Source of the DNA: Marisa cornuarietis
Taxonomy: Eukaryota > Mollusca > Gastropoda > Architaenioglossa > Ampullariidae
Reading direction: 5' to 3'
DNA length: 64,000 nt
Assembly (NCBI GenBank): GCA_004794655.1
Contig: SMMW01000575.1
Location: 15,022,501-15,086,500, forward strand
This document shows positions 1-21,410 of this stretch, piece by piece. The translations under genes were made by a program, and so were the position numbers. Below the pieces are notes generated by a model. The model ran no database searches, was not told the origin of the DNA, and saw nothing but the letters and a program-made list of their open reading frames with translations. Position 1 is the stretch's first letter. Each line of letters starts with the position of its first letter.

Positions 1-117
1 AGAACACATGCAAGAAGAGCAGGTAAAAGCGCCACACGTTAATTTTATTGTGGACGATGTGGTTCAGATATGAACAGCACAACCCCCCAGATGTCCTGCC
101 CCAGGCTTCTTTCTCAC

Positions 118-8574
<8,457 letters not shown>

Positions 8575-8640
8575 GGCGGATTGAGGTCTTCAGGGTGGTG
8601 TTTACAGTCCTTCACCAGATGCGATGATAGAGGCTGGTGA

Positions 8641-9655
8641 AAGCAGAAAATGAAAGAACGAGCTTCAGCGTGAATGATTTTTCTTCGACGACTGACAAAA
8701 ATTAAGAAAAACTAGGGTAATTATCAAAGTCATCTTGTCATCAAAGTCGTTGTCATTACCAAATGACTGCTATGCACCTTTTCATCCACGTTTTCATGCA
8801 CAGTCATCACAATTTCTACACAGATTTAAACGAAAAAGCAAGAGAAATGGTACATTGGGCTTAGACTATGAGGGTCTGACGTTCTGAGTCAAGTCTAATT
8901 AAAATTTCGGATAAACAAAGCCATCATTTACTTACAGTTGCATCTAAAACACTTCTGAGGCGGTTCAAGTAGGTGGCCATGTTGTGTTTCGAGAGACCTC
9001 ACCGAACAGTCGCGAGGAAGAAACGATTTCCAGTCTTCTGAATAGCAGTCGTCAAACCACTGATTTCCTGGATTTGGCGATCATGTAGTGAAATTTTGAA
9101 TAGTAATGAAACGTTGAGCGAACTGGCGTGGCAGAGGATAGTGCTACAAACAGTATCATATTTACCGGCTGCATTATTCGACATGGAGATCACTGCTGAA
9201 GAAGTTTTCGTGACAGCTATCTCTGAGTGTAACATTTAAAAGAATGCCAATGCAAAACTGAATTAATCTCCTCCGGTGTCACTTGGTTTGAGACTGGTTG
9301 TACTGGCAGTCCAGTTTATACAGATCCTCGCGTACAAGTCAGTACTACGCACATATTCTTCTTTTTGTAAGTTAGACGTAACCATGAAAAGTCTGTTTAC
9401 ATCTTTCACCTGTTTATCGCAGCCTTTAAGCTATAAATCAAATCGACACAATTGCTAACAGTATCGTAGCATTGTTTGAAACTTTTCTAGTCCAGTGGAT
9501 CCGCCTACGTCACTCATTAGATTCTGTTTTCTTTCGCGAAAGAGTTCGCAAATAGGGCGGCCTTCATGATTTAGCCCAAAGGTGTGCTTTATAAGTGACT
9601 GAATAATCAAACCAATTGCAACCACCTGAAATTTGCTTGAAGGTCTCAGAACGCC
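8641..9655. other. No gene recognised
   Basis: AT-rich sequence 5' of the receptor's first coding exon. I see no repeats, no convincing coding frame and no promoter motif; it is probably intron if the upstream non-coding exons are real. Confidence 0.4.
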
Positions 9656-9935
9656 GGGAAAGCGGATGGCCGCTGGCGTCCGAACGAAGAGCGCGGTGGT
9701 TCAATACCCGATTAGCGCAGCCACCTTCCCCCAGTCAAGCAAGCTGGAAGGAATGAGTCCTGACTCCATAGACTGTATAGAGGGTTGCGGAAGGTAAGGC
9801 AGCGAGGGAGTGGAGATGGGAACCGCTCTCACATACAGATGGCTCCAAGAAAAGTGAGGTCTGTAACACCCTGTAACACCTCCCCCCCCAACACCCTGAA
9901 AAGGTTAGGGGATGACCTTTACCTTTACCTCAGAA
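9656..9935 (+). repeat. tRNA-derived SINE (family 2), sense copy
   Basis: The head resembles a Ser/Leu-type tRNA: GCGGATGGCCG (A-box region) and GGTTCAATACCCGATTAGCG (B-box region). A unique body follows, ending in CCTTTACCTTTACC. The same family is present inverted at 62681-62959 and as a 5'-truncated piece at 51545-51650. The tRNA-like head has lost parts of the cloverleaf, so it is not a tRNA gene. Confidence 0.8.
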
Positions 9936-9990
9936 CGTCAGTATCGTTCACCATTTCACTTGCTTTTCTTTCTACGAAACGTACGCGTGC

Positions 9991-10140
9991 TCTAACAACT
10001 ACATGACACAGATAAATGTAGTACACTTTCGCTACGTGACACAGATAGCTAAACATTGTACACACGCTAACAACTACGTGACACAGATAGCTAAACATTG
10101 TACACGCGCTAAAAACTACGTGACACATATAGCTAAATAT
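9991..10140 (+). repeat. Tandem repeat, about 42-bp unit, ~3.5 copies
   Basis: The unit is built around GCTAACAACTACGTGACACA followed by GATAGCTAAACATTGTACAC. Adjacent units differ by a few substitutions and the first is shorter. Confidence 0.85.
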
Positions 10141-12689
10141 TTATAGTTGCAGTTATAACTGTTTCACCTGCTGAAAAGCTTTAAATATATCAGAGAAAGT
10201 TTGACAGGTACATTTTCTTTAACGCTAGTTTTAATATGCGCCATTTAACATATAACATGCAAGAAAAATAAATATTTCTAAACGTGGTATACTGCAATAT
10301 AAAACTAATGACATTCAATAAATGTAAAATAACCTTTTCTAACCTGCTAAGAATATTCTTACTTGGTCAACATGTTCTTGTCTTTTGAGCTTTTGTATTT
10401 TTCTTTGTATTTGTCTAAAAAGATTATTAAACATTTCTAAAAAGTCTAATGAAGTGTGTATCTAGTCTAAATACACATCGAAGAAAAAAATTGTAATTAG
10501 TATCGACATATGATATTTTGAGCCCTTTAATTAAGCAGTATTACAGCTAATGATTATTATGCAGAAACATCTCTCACAGGTGGTACTAATTTGTTGCTTC
10601 ATTAATCGCATCTCATCTATTGAGTTTTATTCGTAAGCATCCAATTTATTCGAAAGAGAAGATTTAACATCTTTTGTGACATATAAATGTGTGAGGTTTG
10701 ATCAAAAAACGAAGTTCAATGTTTACATCACAGACCGTGTGAGACTCTAACGTACAGGTGCGCATTCACTCACCTGCTCTGAGCCTCGCTTTCATCTGGG
10801 CTCTAAGCCTGCAAGGGTCTGAAGAAGATGTATTCAATCCAACAAGACACACCTTCAAAATGCAGTTCTTGTCCAAGCCAGCTGCCAAAGAAAGATGATT
10901 CTGGAATGTATGATTAAAAAAACAGATCAACATGCGCAGCTCATATGATGCACGAAATCGTGCATCATACATCACCAGAGAGTGAGATAAATAAAAAATT
11001 ACGAGGAGGTATAGGATGTTATTGTTTATAGGTTCTACGTATGCGGACATCTGTAGCTGGACGGAGTTGATTCAGCGGCGCTACTTGCACATGAAAAGGG
11101 TTCAAGAAACTGTGAACAGCTAAATTTATCTGCTAGCCAGTGAACTTCTCGCTGTTACCGCTGCTGTTTGCATTAAGACAAAGTTATTATACTTAGTTAT
11201 CGCCGGACACCTAACAAAACAAACATTGTATCTGAGAGGAGTTTATCACCTATTAACAAAAAGGATGGAAAGCGGGACTACATATCGAGTACTGTTAGTT
11301 GGCAATGAGCAGCCACTATGCTACCTTTCGCGGTTACCTGGTGGTACTGTTGTTTAGGCATCTGAACGCGCCTTGTGCGTCACGTGCAAGTAACAGTCAG
11401 GTGGAAGTGCGAGTTCCATGTGGCGCCCATAAGCAGTGGGCTTAAAGACCTAGTAGGGCGGATCATTTTACAAAGATTGCGTAAAACGCAAGATACAATT
11501 TCACGAGATCTTGACGAATAGCTTCTCTCGAGATACACACATGAAATATCCCCATGAACATACGTCAACTGCACAGTCATCTGCAACAGAATTGTACACG
11601 TCGTCACGGTTACGGCCTTGGACCATACATACGTTAATTAGGCGCATCTGTGGACTAACCTGATGTCACAACGTTGACCTCTTTCTGTGTCATGGTGATG
11701 TTTGTGCGTGCTCATTACGAAAACAAAAGGAGGGAGATTTTGTGAAATAGCACCTTGCACTGAGCTTTACACACTTATTTAAAATAACTGCACCCAACTA
11801 GATCTTTAAGATGCCAAACGAGCGTAATTTAGTAATATGACCGAGCAGACCTGCAGCGGGAAGAGTAGAAAAGGAGAAATTAAAGGATCATAGAAGAGAA
11901 GAGAACAAGCATAAACGAAGCTATTTACAACAATCCCCTGATAAAATACAAGTTTCAAGACACGTTTTTTTACAACCTGCATTTTCACTTTTGTACTGTT
12001 TCTTCCGCCCATAGCTTGTTTTCTTTTTTTATATGTGTTCGTTTCTCTCGTGATTCAGACTTCATTGTCTTGATTTCAAAGGTCAGAAAATTGATGAGGA
12101 GATAAACCGAATTGAGAAAAGCTCCTTCACAAATGAGAAATGCAAATAATCACCAAACAACGAACAACAACAACCACACCTCCCCCAGACTCATTAGGGT
12201 TCAGCAAATGTTTAGACCTAAGACAATGGAATTCCTGTCAAAGGCTTTAGTTATCCAGGATTTCTTTCCTCGTTACCATCAGATGGATCGCAAACCCTGA
12301 CGGTTTCACTCACTGTAGATGAAGACAGCGATAATAATCTTGTTAAGTCAGCAAGGGATGGGAGCATTCTTCTATTCGTTATCCTCCGAGAACGAATCGC
12401 GAGAGACGCACGAGTTAACGAACTTTTCGTCTTTGAACTGCTTGGGAAAAGAAACGCGAGCTGAAACAAGGGTGACGACCATCTACATTAGTGCCAAAAG
12501 CGTCAGCTGAGGCCGAGAATCGATTGGGAACACGAAACGGAGCACGTTCCTTCATTTTCTTTTCAGTTGATGCACTAGTGGAAACTTGCAAAGTGGTTTT
12601 CCTCCAGGATCTGTGTAGATTAAATGCAAAAGTGTCCAAGTAAATGGCTGGCATGTATACTGTATATGTTCTTTATTCATTCACACACA

Positions 12690-12721
<32 letters not shown>

Positions 12722-15530
12722 TTCACACACGTACAAAGATGAAAAATGCACTGGTATGCACCATCTACCATGGTTAATTACCAGACAATACAAAAACAAA
12801 TCTGAATTATTATGTTGAATTCTTTTCACCATGTTTCTCAAAGCTCCACCTGAAAAGACCTCTCTGCTCGTCTATCTGTCATTCTGGTTGTTTTTCTCTC
12901 AGTGTATATGTTTTTTGATCCCGTGAGTAGCACAGAAATACGTACCCCAGCCCAACACACATACACATGCATCGATAAACATGAAGACAGACATACAAAG
13001 GAACAAATTTCTACATACCCAACGAATTCTTATTACTCGAGCGTTTGCTCTAATACGTTCCAGCTCCCCCCAAAAAATTCTGAAAAAAATCATTTCTGAC
13101 ATTTAGTTGTCACTGGCTGAGTTCAATAAAATGTCATTACATTATCCAGGAACATTTTAAAGTAAAATGATGCAAGCAATCTTTTTTGTTTTTTCTCTAC
13201 TGTCAGTCACACGAGATATCGAAAGGCATGGAAATGATATCTATGTGAGGTCTAGTGTAAAGAAAATATGAAGAGATTTTCCACTGATTTCACTGGAATA
13301 TAACGAGCTTTGACAAGAGTACCTGGATCTATTCGACGGTTTAACGATGTGCTCGCTTTAGCTGGAAGAAAAAGCTGTAGTTCACCAGTTTTATTCTTCT
13401 TTATGTTTCTACTCTAAAGCATTGTCCATTTTTTAAAAGTCATTTGACCATAAAATTGGTATCATCCATTTTATTGCTTGCAGGTATTTTGGTGGTAATT
13501 GCGTATTGTTATCATTGAATTCGGATTTCATGAGTATTTTGTCAGACTTATATATATATATATATCAAACTACGCAAGACAACACCGCAAAAAAGGAAAA
13601 TAAAAACTTCCGATGTGGTGGCCTGATACTACAGTTTTCGCTGACTTCAAAAAGCCAGAGAGGCAAAGGAAGGAAGGAAGAGAAAGGAGACATCATACAA
13701 TGTGTGTTAAGTGTGTGCGAACGTGAAAGACTGGTGGTACATCGACAAATCGTATTATGGCTGCGAAAAATGAAAGAACCGGGTTCAGCTTAGTCTGTGA
13801 TTTGTGCCAGATCGTAACCCTATATTCTTATGAAATGGCAATACATTTCAGCGAAATGAATCATGGAGGCATCCCGGACTGACCTATTCCTGATTGTCAT
13901 TTATTAAATTTAGGCGTCAAATGATCTTTGTCTTAATGGGCATGCTACAATTGTGGAGAGTACATTGGTGTTGTAGAAGTTCTAAGAAGAGAGGATAAGT
14001 GATTATAACCAACATGGTAAACTTAAAATTCAGTATAAGGTATGTCCCAATGCCTTAAGAACAGAAACTTTACCCCCATAGCCCTTCCAAATAAACAAGG
14101 TATTCTAGTTTACAGGAAACAGCATAATTTATGCTTTGCAATAATTTAATTTTTTCCCGTTTAAAATACACTCCACTTCTGCACCCAGTAACCTGGTATG
14201 GGACCTATCCTCCGATCTTTATTTCAGCATAGAGTGGAAATTTCGTGACTGTTGACGAATTGTTTCACACGTTAACAAGGTTTCCAGGCATGCAACAGTC
14301 CAATTTGTCCAAGATTTTGTTGTTGTTGTTTTTGCCAGTTTTTAGCTTTGCTTTCACATCTGTCAAGCAGCAGCAGCGGTAGTGAATTCCAGAAAAAACA
14401 GAAATAACAGAAGTAGTCTTTTTTTACCAGCAACAGGCGACAGGGATGAATAGAGGAGCACAAGAGTCGAAGTACCACAACCATAAAACCAAAAGAAAGA
14501 CGATGCACAACAGAAAATAGTTTCTGTCTCTGTCACAGCATTAGACAAAAAATTTATTTTTTTCATTAATTTATGAAGTCCTTTGGATTTGTAAATACTT
14601 GCACGATGGCAATATCTGAATAAAATGGTATATTAGCATCAGTATAGTCATTCCGTGTCCTGAACTAATAAAGAAAACACTTGATTGTGTGTTGCTACAT
14701 CCACATGTAGAAAAATCTTTATATTATAAAGTCCGCTGATACTGACATCAGTAACAGAAATAGTTCACCGAAGACAATAAAATCGACAACACTGAGAAAG
14801 TCAGTGTTAATGATGTTTTGCCCTAGCAGGATTTTGTGCAAATATGTATGTGAGTAGGGGGGAGAGACTCTATACTCAAGTCTGTTCATCCAGCCTTCCT
14901 GACTGTACGTGCCACACATGAGACCAGACAGCATCTAGAGGGCTATCCCCCGGTCCCTCCGTGCAGTGAGCACGAACTTTCAAGTCTGACATGATGATAC
15001 AACTCTTCCGGGAAAACCTTCAGTACCTGGTGGCCGCATCCTTTTTCCCAACCCTCTTTCCATCCCTGTAGTGGCTTTCAACCTTTTACTGTATTTGTGT
15101 ACATATAACTGGTATTATATTGTCAAAGAGCATCGAGCTTACTGCAATAAAAGTAAATGTAATATTAAAGTGCTTTATTATTCTTACTGTAATGCGTCCA
15201 GGCATTTCTTTATTAAAAGCAGAAATGTCAAACAATTGGGTAAAGGAAGGATAATCACTTAATGAAGTAATGTTACAAAAAAGAAGAGATCAGAAATCTG
15301 TTGACTGTCGCATGGGGTGCCCATTCATATCCAAAGTCTATTTGCATGGAGGCATCATCCAGATAGACTCACAGCCAGAAGAGATGAGCCATGCTTTTAT
15401 TATCTTCACGTTTATTTTCAGCTAATGAAACAGCAATTAAAATTCGCTACAGCTCAGAGTTTCTTACTCACCCGTAGAGTGAATGTGGTTTCAACTATTC
15501 CTGTTCAACAAACCTTCTACAGGCACGTCT
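10141..15530. other. Gene-poor stretch
   Basis: Apart from the candidate exon at 10774-10881, a (CA)n tract at 12682-12722 and small AT microsatellites (13550-13565), I see only unique AT-rich sequence with short, unconvincing open frames. Confidence 0.4.
10774..10881 (-). other. Candidate 108-bp exon, possibly 5' non-coding exon of the Cys-loop receptor
   Basis: On the minus strand a pyrimidine-rich tract and acceptor (tttctttggcag) is followed by 108 bases and a strong donor GAGCAG|gtgagtg. The interval is open in one frame, but the peptide resembles nothing I recognise. It sits 2.1 kb upstream of the first coding exon of the receptor on the same strand. An internal exon of that transcript is one reading; chance splice signals are another. 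Confidence 0.3.
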
Positions 15531-15539
15531 GTTTGAGGA

Positions 15540-16000
15540 GAGCGCTTGCGCAGTAAAGAAAATCCCATAAACACGTAGAGAAAACAAATGAAAAGAAATG
15601 TTTCTACAATAGAACCAGAACAATGCTGGAGAGATCAGTCATTGCGCAGGCGCAGAAGAAGACGGATGAGGCCGGCCGATCGCGAATGGTGGATCATGTG
15701 ACCTGAGTCGGCGGTCCATGGACCGGAGTTGGCGGTCCATGGAATTATAAGTTCGTGAAACCATCTCTGTTTCTAGTCTACTGCTGCGCGAGCGTAGGTT
15801 TTTTTAAGGACTGTAAACAAAGACCAAAGCAAAGTAATTACTATGATTACTATAATGACTATTCTAGATGAGAATTTAATGCGATGATCTTCCTGGCTAG
15901 GACAAACAAAAAAGGGGGAGATTAGTCTGTCAAGACCACAGTTTGTCACGATGAAGTAATCAACGTTCACAGAATCCATGCAAGCATGCGCACGCGAGGG
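15540..16000. promoter_or_regulatory. CpG-enriched patch with NRF1-like sites
   Basis: Contains TTGCGCAGGCGCAG (15642-15655) and CATGCGCACGCG (15985-15996), both close to the NRF1 consensus. Between them lies a short tandem duplication around GGCGGTCCATGGA (15710-15742). It could be a promoter, but no transcript can be assigned on either strand. Confidence 0.25.
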
Positions 16001-17047
16001 AATAAGTTTCTAGAAAATTCGTTCAAAGTTAGACATTAAAGTTATTACTCATTTTTCTTTTCATTGCAGTCAACTGAGACATCACGAAACGTCGTTTTAA
16101 ATATCATGGTGGTCTTAAGCCTTAAGATGGTATTCTCCATGGGCCACGGAGTACAAGATTTATAAAATACTTGCTGCAGATAATCTAAATTTCGTATAAA
16201 ATAGGTGCATTTCGTCCACCCTATTTTTTACTTCCATTTAAAATATATTTCATTTTAGTTAGTTACAATAACAAATCAAATGCAATGTCTGTAAACAATG
16301 ATAGATTAGAAACATTGTATTGCTCTTTGTTTTACAAAAGTATTTAGATTATAATGTTTTCATGAATGCATATACAAATGGGAGGTAATTTACATGGAAG
16401 TACACTTCGCTATGTTTAATAATTCATTTAACAACGTTTTGTTTCATCTCTCTCTCACTCTCTTTTTCGCTTAGTCTGTCTCTCTGGTTACCGATTTCTC
16501 ACTCGTTTGAACGTACTATCAAGTTTAAAGCCTTTTTGGCTTGACAGAATCCGACAATTTTTTGTGGAGCTTCACTATGGATTTAGCTGTGCAAATCAAA
16601 GTATACAAAAAGAGTATATCTAAGTTATTATTCTTTCAACAAAAGCATAAAAGCCTCAGAGGACGCGTGCACCAGGCGTTACGGTTGCCACAGGCAGTCT
16701 AACGATTTCAGAAATGGGAAATTCTTCCCTGACCTTGCCAAGTTTTCCCCCGACGCAAGCATCACAACAGTTTCCTAGAAGAGGCAGTCGTTTTAAATGA
16801 ATAAAACACGACTCGCCCTTAACGCAACGCGCGCTGTTATGTCATAATGGTGAAGACGAACAGCACAGACCACTCGCCAGCACTGGATCGTCTGCCTTCA
16901 GTTTTTTTCCCACCCGAAATCAATAATTCAGTTCACTCGATTCCCCCCCACCCCGTTCAAACCGCCTGGTGCGCTGACACTAAGACTCAATGGACCCGCC
17001 GTGCAACGCCTGGGTGCAAACGTGCGCCGAGATGCTTACAGACTTAC

Positions 17048-17310
17048 CTGGTGCGAAGTGTGCTAAGGGAGGCAATCTTCCTGACGCTCGGTTGGGGGTT
17101 GGGTGTAATCCTGCTAAAGCTGCCTTGACGGCAAATAGGCTGGAGGAGAAATGTCTGCGGAGAAAAACAGGCAGCCGGGTGTTGTCGCCAACTGATCGAC
17201 GAAGTTAAATATCGGCACAAGTCTCGCCGAGCACGCGCGCGTCCGGCCACTGAGTGAGTGAGTGAGACAGCGGAGGGTTGCGCCAGAAGACGCGGCGAGG
17301 GGAGCCGCTG
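17048..17310 (-). promoter_or_regulatory. CpG-rich exon-like block with consensus donor, candidate promoter/exon 1 of the Cys-loop receptor
   Basis: About 260 bases of CpG-dense sequence, unlike the AT-rich surroundings, end on the minus strand at a perfect donor, CACCAG|gtaagt (17048/17047). A CpG-rich 5' exon with a strong donor facing the receptor gene suggests its transcription start. Nothing clearly coding is seen. The 5' limit (about 17310) is a guess from base composition, and the 8.5-kb distance to the first coding exon leaves room for doubt. Confidence 0.35.
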
Positions 17311-17569
17311 CCTCCTGGGGAAGAGAAAACATTGTTCACCTCTGCTCTCACCCACTCATATTGTTTTCATATCTCCGTGTGTGCGTCTCTATTCCTGACC
17401 TGACTCTGTCTCTCCTACGTCTGTATCGCGGTTTTTCTTCTGTATCTTCTGCTTGTGTGTGTGCGTGTGTTTTGCCGCACGTGCGAACGCGTTAGCGTAG
17501 TTGTTATAATTGTGTGTTTATATACGCATACGTATTGCGGTGGGTGTGTGCACTGAATGTACATGTTAC

Positions 17570-17574
<5 letters not shown>

Positions 17575-17601
<27 letters not shown>

Positions 17602-17760
17602 TGAGAAAGCGGCGTGAAACTAAAGGTATACAAGGTTATTTACTAGAGAGTGAGAACGTGGAATTAAATTACAGGTTTAGAAGTTTATTTACTAGAAAGT
17701 GAGAAAGTGGCATGAAAGGACAGGTTTATAACTTTATTTATTAGAGAGTAAGGACAGACA
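17575..17760 (+). repeat. GT/GA microsatellite and ~52-bp tandem repeat (about 3 units)
   Basis: A GT run and a GA run lead into three diverged units built on TTTACTAGAGAGTGAGAA and ACAGGTTTA, spaced about 50 bases apart. Confidence 0.75.
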
Positions 17761-18615
17761 CAAAACTGCAGGGTTACGTTTCTTTTTTAGGCAGTGCGTA
17801 TGTCTTTAAGAATAGTAGACATTTTTACATTTCAATAAACGTATAAACAGTTGTGTACATGTGTAACCTCTTCACAGTCTGTGATATGACTGTAAAACAG
17901 CATCTAACCTTCGTTATTTGATGCTTCTTGGTCTCCTGAATCTGTAGCTGCTCTGTGATTTTGTTGTGAGCGTTGGACTTACCTCCTTATTAGTTGCGGT
18001 CTTATTAAATATCTTGAATACCGCTTTTCTTTTGAGATTTTTAGTTCGAAGCGTTAATTGGTGCTACGAATGCAGGCCTCAGAGCGCAATTGTTTTTGCA
18101 GTCGGCATGGACTTCAAATGGAGAAAAAAGTGTACTCTGAGCTTCAGCATACTTGTATCAGTCATCACTAAGATCGAGCCCTACTTCACTTAAGAATCTA
18201 TAGTGTGAAATGCCTGATGTTTCAGTCATCACTAAGAATCTACAATGTAATAAGCCCTATGTTAATCATAAAGCAAAACTGAGAAGTTTCAGAACGACTC
18301 TGTTGAGCAAATCTGATTTACAAAGCATTTTAATCAACGAGATCAAACGAAAGTATCAAATTGCTTTAAGCGGATTATTATTTATTTTAGAACTTAACAG
18401 CTACGCAACTGAAAGAAACAGTTATGCAAACCAGAAACCCAACAATTCTCATAATTTATGGCTTGGTGTGGTCTCACTCTAAACTTTACTGCATTCACAG
18501 AACCTTTTTTAATGGCGGTGTTCTACGATCGTGAAGTACCCATAAAAGCTACAAACCACGGGAGTGTATTGGAATGACTAGACATCTCTTCCCCAAGAAA
18601 AAAAAACTCTACAAA

Positions 18616-18673
<58 letters not shown>
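18616..18673. repeat. (ATG)n trinucleotide microsatellite
   Basis: About 19 perfect units. It lies about 160 bases from a decayed RTE LINE end, a family whose copies in this window also end in ATG repeats (60300-60324). Confidence 0.95.
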
Positions 18674-18674
<1 letters not shown>

Positions 18675-18829
18675 ATTTTCTGTTCGCTTCGTCCCTTAGG
18701 TAGCTTCCTTCCCTAGATTATTTTGGACCAGTCGTTGGAGGGTGGGGGGTGGGAGAACAAACAAATGAAGTGTAACATTAGTAAACTCTATCCAGCCAGT
18801 TTGGGCATCTAGCCGTCTGAGAAGAGAAC

Positions 18830-19160
18830 CCAGTGGACTGTTGGTCCACTCCTTCCCATTGGTCACCTAGCCTTTTCCTTGCTTGCCACGGTGTCGGCCG
18901 CCTTCCACGTACCCTTGCATAACAGTTTTGGCCAAAGTGTCATGTCGAGCGACATGACTGAACCCCTTTAGCTTTCGCCGCTTGGTGGTCGTGATCAGGG
19001 CTCCTTGGGACCCACTAGACGTCTGATCAGGCTGCGTACAAATTCCTTCCTTGTAGGAGATTCGCAGGAGTTTCCTGAAACACTTTGTTTTAAACACTTG
19101 GATCCGCCGCTCCTGTCCACGTTCTACAGCCGTACAGCACAAAGACATTAGTTATTACGG
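18830..19160 (-). mobile_element. Decayed RTE-type LINE, C-terminal fragment
   Basis: The minus-strand translation contains FKTKCFRKLLRISYKE and, downstream, RRKLKGFSHVARHDTLAKT. These match the conserved region C-terminal to the reverse transcriptase of RTE-type elements and are homologous to the plus-strand fragment near 48600-48730. The frame is disrupted and no catalytic domain remains. Confidence 0.75.
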
Positions 19161-20099
19161 GAACCTGAGACCTCAAAGTACATGCTCAGAACTCGGGACA
19201 TATTTTCATCAAAGTGGATCACAGTCTTGCAAATGTTCGTCAGTGCAACACAATCTATCAGTTGCCGTGGTGAAGCTGATGGTTACAAGACAGAGGTTAC
19301 TATGCTGCTTCAGGAGACGCAGTGGCAGCTGATACGTTGGCACCGACATACACTCAGTGCTGCTGCCTGCAACAACACAATCACCGGGAAAATATCTTCG
19401 TAAGGAAGGTATTAGCTTATCTGAGTTGATGCGCGATAGTGAGAGAGCAAACCGCGTTCATCAATCGAATTAAGTTGGTGCCTGGCAGACAGGAGGGAGC
19501 GATAGGAGCAGGTGAAGGGGATAGCAAAACAGAAAAGAAGAGAGAGATAGGAAAGAAGAAAGGGGTATGAGCAAGAGAGAAAAGAGAGATTGGGAGAATC
19601 GGGAGAGAATGGAAGGAGGAGGAGAAAGAAAAGGAAGGATTAGATGTCACTTGAAATGTCAATTTCCAACTATTAATCTGACAAATAATATTGCAGCAAC
19701 CTTAGCATTGTGCCGGTGGGTATCAGAATTCACTTTTATCAGCTGGAGTGCGCATAGGAAACTGCATCGGAGGGGGAAGGGAGCGGACCAAGATACCGAG
19801 AGCAACATTTAAGAAAATAACAGGCCTATCATTTTTTAAAAAATATTCAGAAGACAAACGAAAACAGTTATGCCTCCTATTATGCAAATTACTGTAATAG
19901 AGATTCTAGTTTACAAAGAATCAACAGGGATGGACGAGAAGTTAGAATAATAACAGTAAGTAAAATGTTTGGAAAGGGAGTCCCAATCGTTCAGTACGGT
20001 GAACGGATGACTTGTTGGAGAAAAGAAGAAATACACTCGGCATCTTGCTACATTTGCGTGAAGAGTAACTACGAACCCCGGTAACAAAAACACATAAAT

Positions 20100-20290
20100 A
20101 GTGCCGACCCCTAGTCCCGACCTCTGTCCACGCATGCGCGTGTTGTAGGGAACATGGCGATCCAGACAAAAGCGCAGGTTCTAGAAACCTGACAGCGCAC
20201 GTTATCGACGAGAGTCGTGCAAATCGTTCATCGACAGGTCAGCGAGATAGAGCGACGTAGCACGCACATGCCGGAACGCAAATACACGCG
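20100..20290. promoter_or_regulatory. CpG-rich promoter-like patch (NRF1-like and YY1-like motifs)
   Basis: CGCATGCGCG (20131-20140) resembles NRF1, and AACATGGCGATCC just after it resembles a YY1/initiator site. The patch is CpG-dense in an AT-rich neighbourhood. No coding frame on either side is convincing. Confidence 0.25.
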
Positions 20291-21039
20291 CAGTCTGTAA
20301 GAAAGTTAAGCTGTATGCTGTTTGCTTTGTAACAACACTTTTCGGAATGAGAGGTCATCGTGGAAGTGGTGCTTGTACTCACATCTTTGTGGCTTAATTA
20401 AAGCTGCCGTAGCGAGCAACTGTGACGGTGAACAGAAGAGTGACTGCTTACTTTTTTATTCTTCTTTTTTCTCCATTTCTTTGTGTTGCATTCCAGAACA
20501 CACACACACACACACACACACAAAAAGTTTCTCAATCAAAGCTTTTCAAGTCCCCGGGAATATGTCTTCAAGGAGAAAAACAATCTCTAAAAATTCTCTC
20601 TCATCATTCTTCATCTCTCACGCGTACACACAAGAAGAGACAGAAAGCAACAGAGCATAAGAACGCATAAACACGATCTCGCTCTTCTCAGAATCTCAAT
20701 CCGTTTGATGCAGCAGTTTGCAAAATATTTTGAAAGACCTGAGGCCGTAGTTATGAAGTAAGGGTAAGTTGTTGTCCACAGGCAACATAGAGAACTCAAG
20801 GATAAACGTCTTATAAAATGTCCAGACCTAGCAGATGATGTTTTACCCCTAGACCCGTAATTATAAACCGGTTGCAAAGGCGAACTGGAGTAAAGAAACA
20901 TCAAGCTCAATAGTCTGGACAATGCATAGTAAATTACATTGTGAATACGGAAACAAGACGCTTTTCCTTGAGTTCCAGCCTATACCCTGGGCAAACGACT
21001 TACTCTCCTTTCATAACTACGGGGCCAGGAATTTACAGC

Positions 21040-21410
21040 TACAATGACGTCAGCATACATTAGTGAATTGTTTGAACTGCATCAGCGAGACTTCCGTTCA
21101 CTAGAGCTTCACTTCCGGTGTTTTGCGATATCTGCGAGCTAGTCAGACACTCGTGTATATATTAATAACACATTAATTCTCTTTCTCTCGGTCTTTCGTT
21201 TGCTGACTGTTGTGATGATGGGTTCTCCGGCAAATGCCTGGGCAGCTTCTACCTCCCTCTTTTCGGTTGTGACGACAATAGTCACCCTCCTTCTGACAAT
21301 GTCCATGAGCTCTCTCTTTCGTTCATTCATTTATCCTTTTACTCTTCCCTTATTTTTTTTAGGTACAAATAGCCTTTATGTGAAAACCAATTTTTTTTTA
21401 TTATGATACC
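21040..21410 (+). promoter_or_regulatory. Promoter-like patch (CRE and ETS motifs) before a small hydrophobic ORF
   Basis: A perfect CRE, TGACGTCA (21045-21052), and two ETS-type sites, CTTCCG at 21091 and CACTTCCGGTG (21110-21120), occur within 80 bases. About 100 bases downstream a plus-strand frame from 21200 encodes a short, very hydrophobic peptide of 68 residues that I do not recognise. A promoter is plausible; whether the ORF is real is unknown. Confidence 0.25.

Noticed and set aside
9656..9730. tRNA gene
   Set aside because: A and B box-like motifs are present, but the cloverleaf is degenerate and the same sequence recurs with a SINE body and target duplication.
16847..17208. Plus-strand open frames in the CpG-rich block
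   Set aside because: CpG-rich DNA is poor in stops; no domain, and the strong splice donor is on the other strand.
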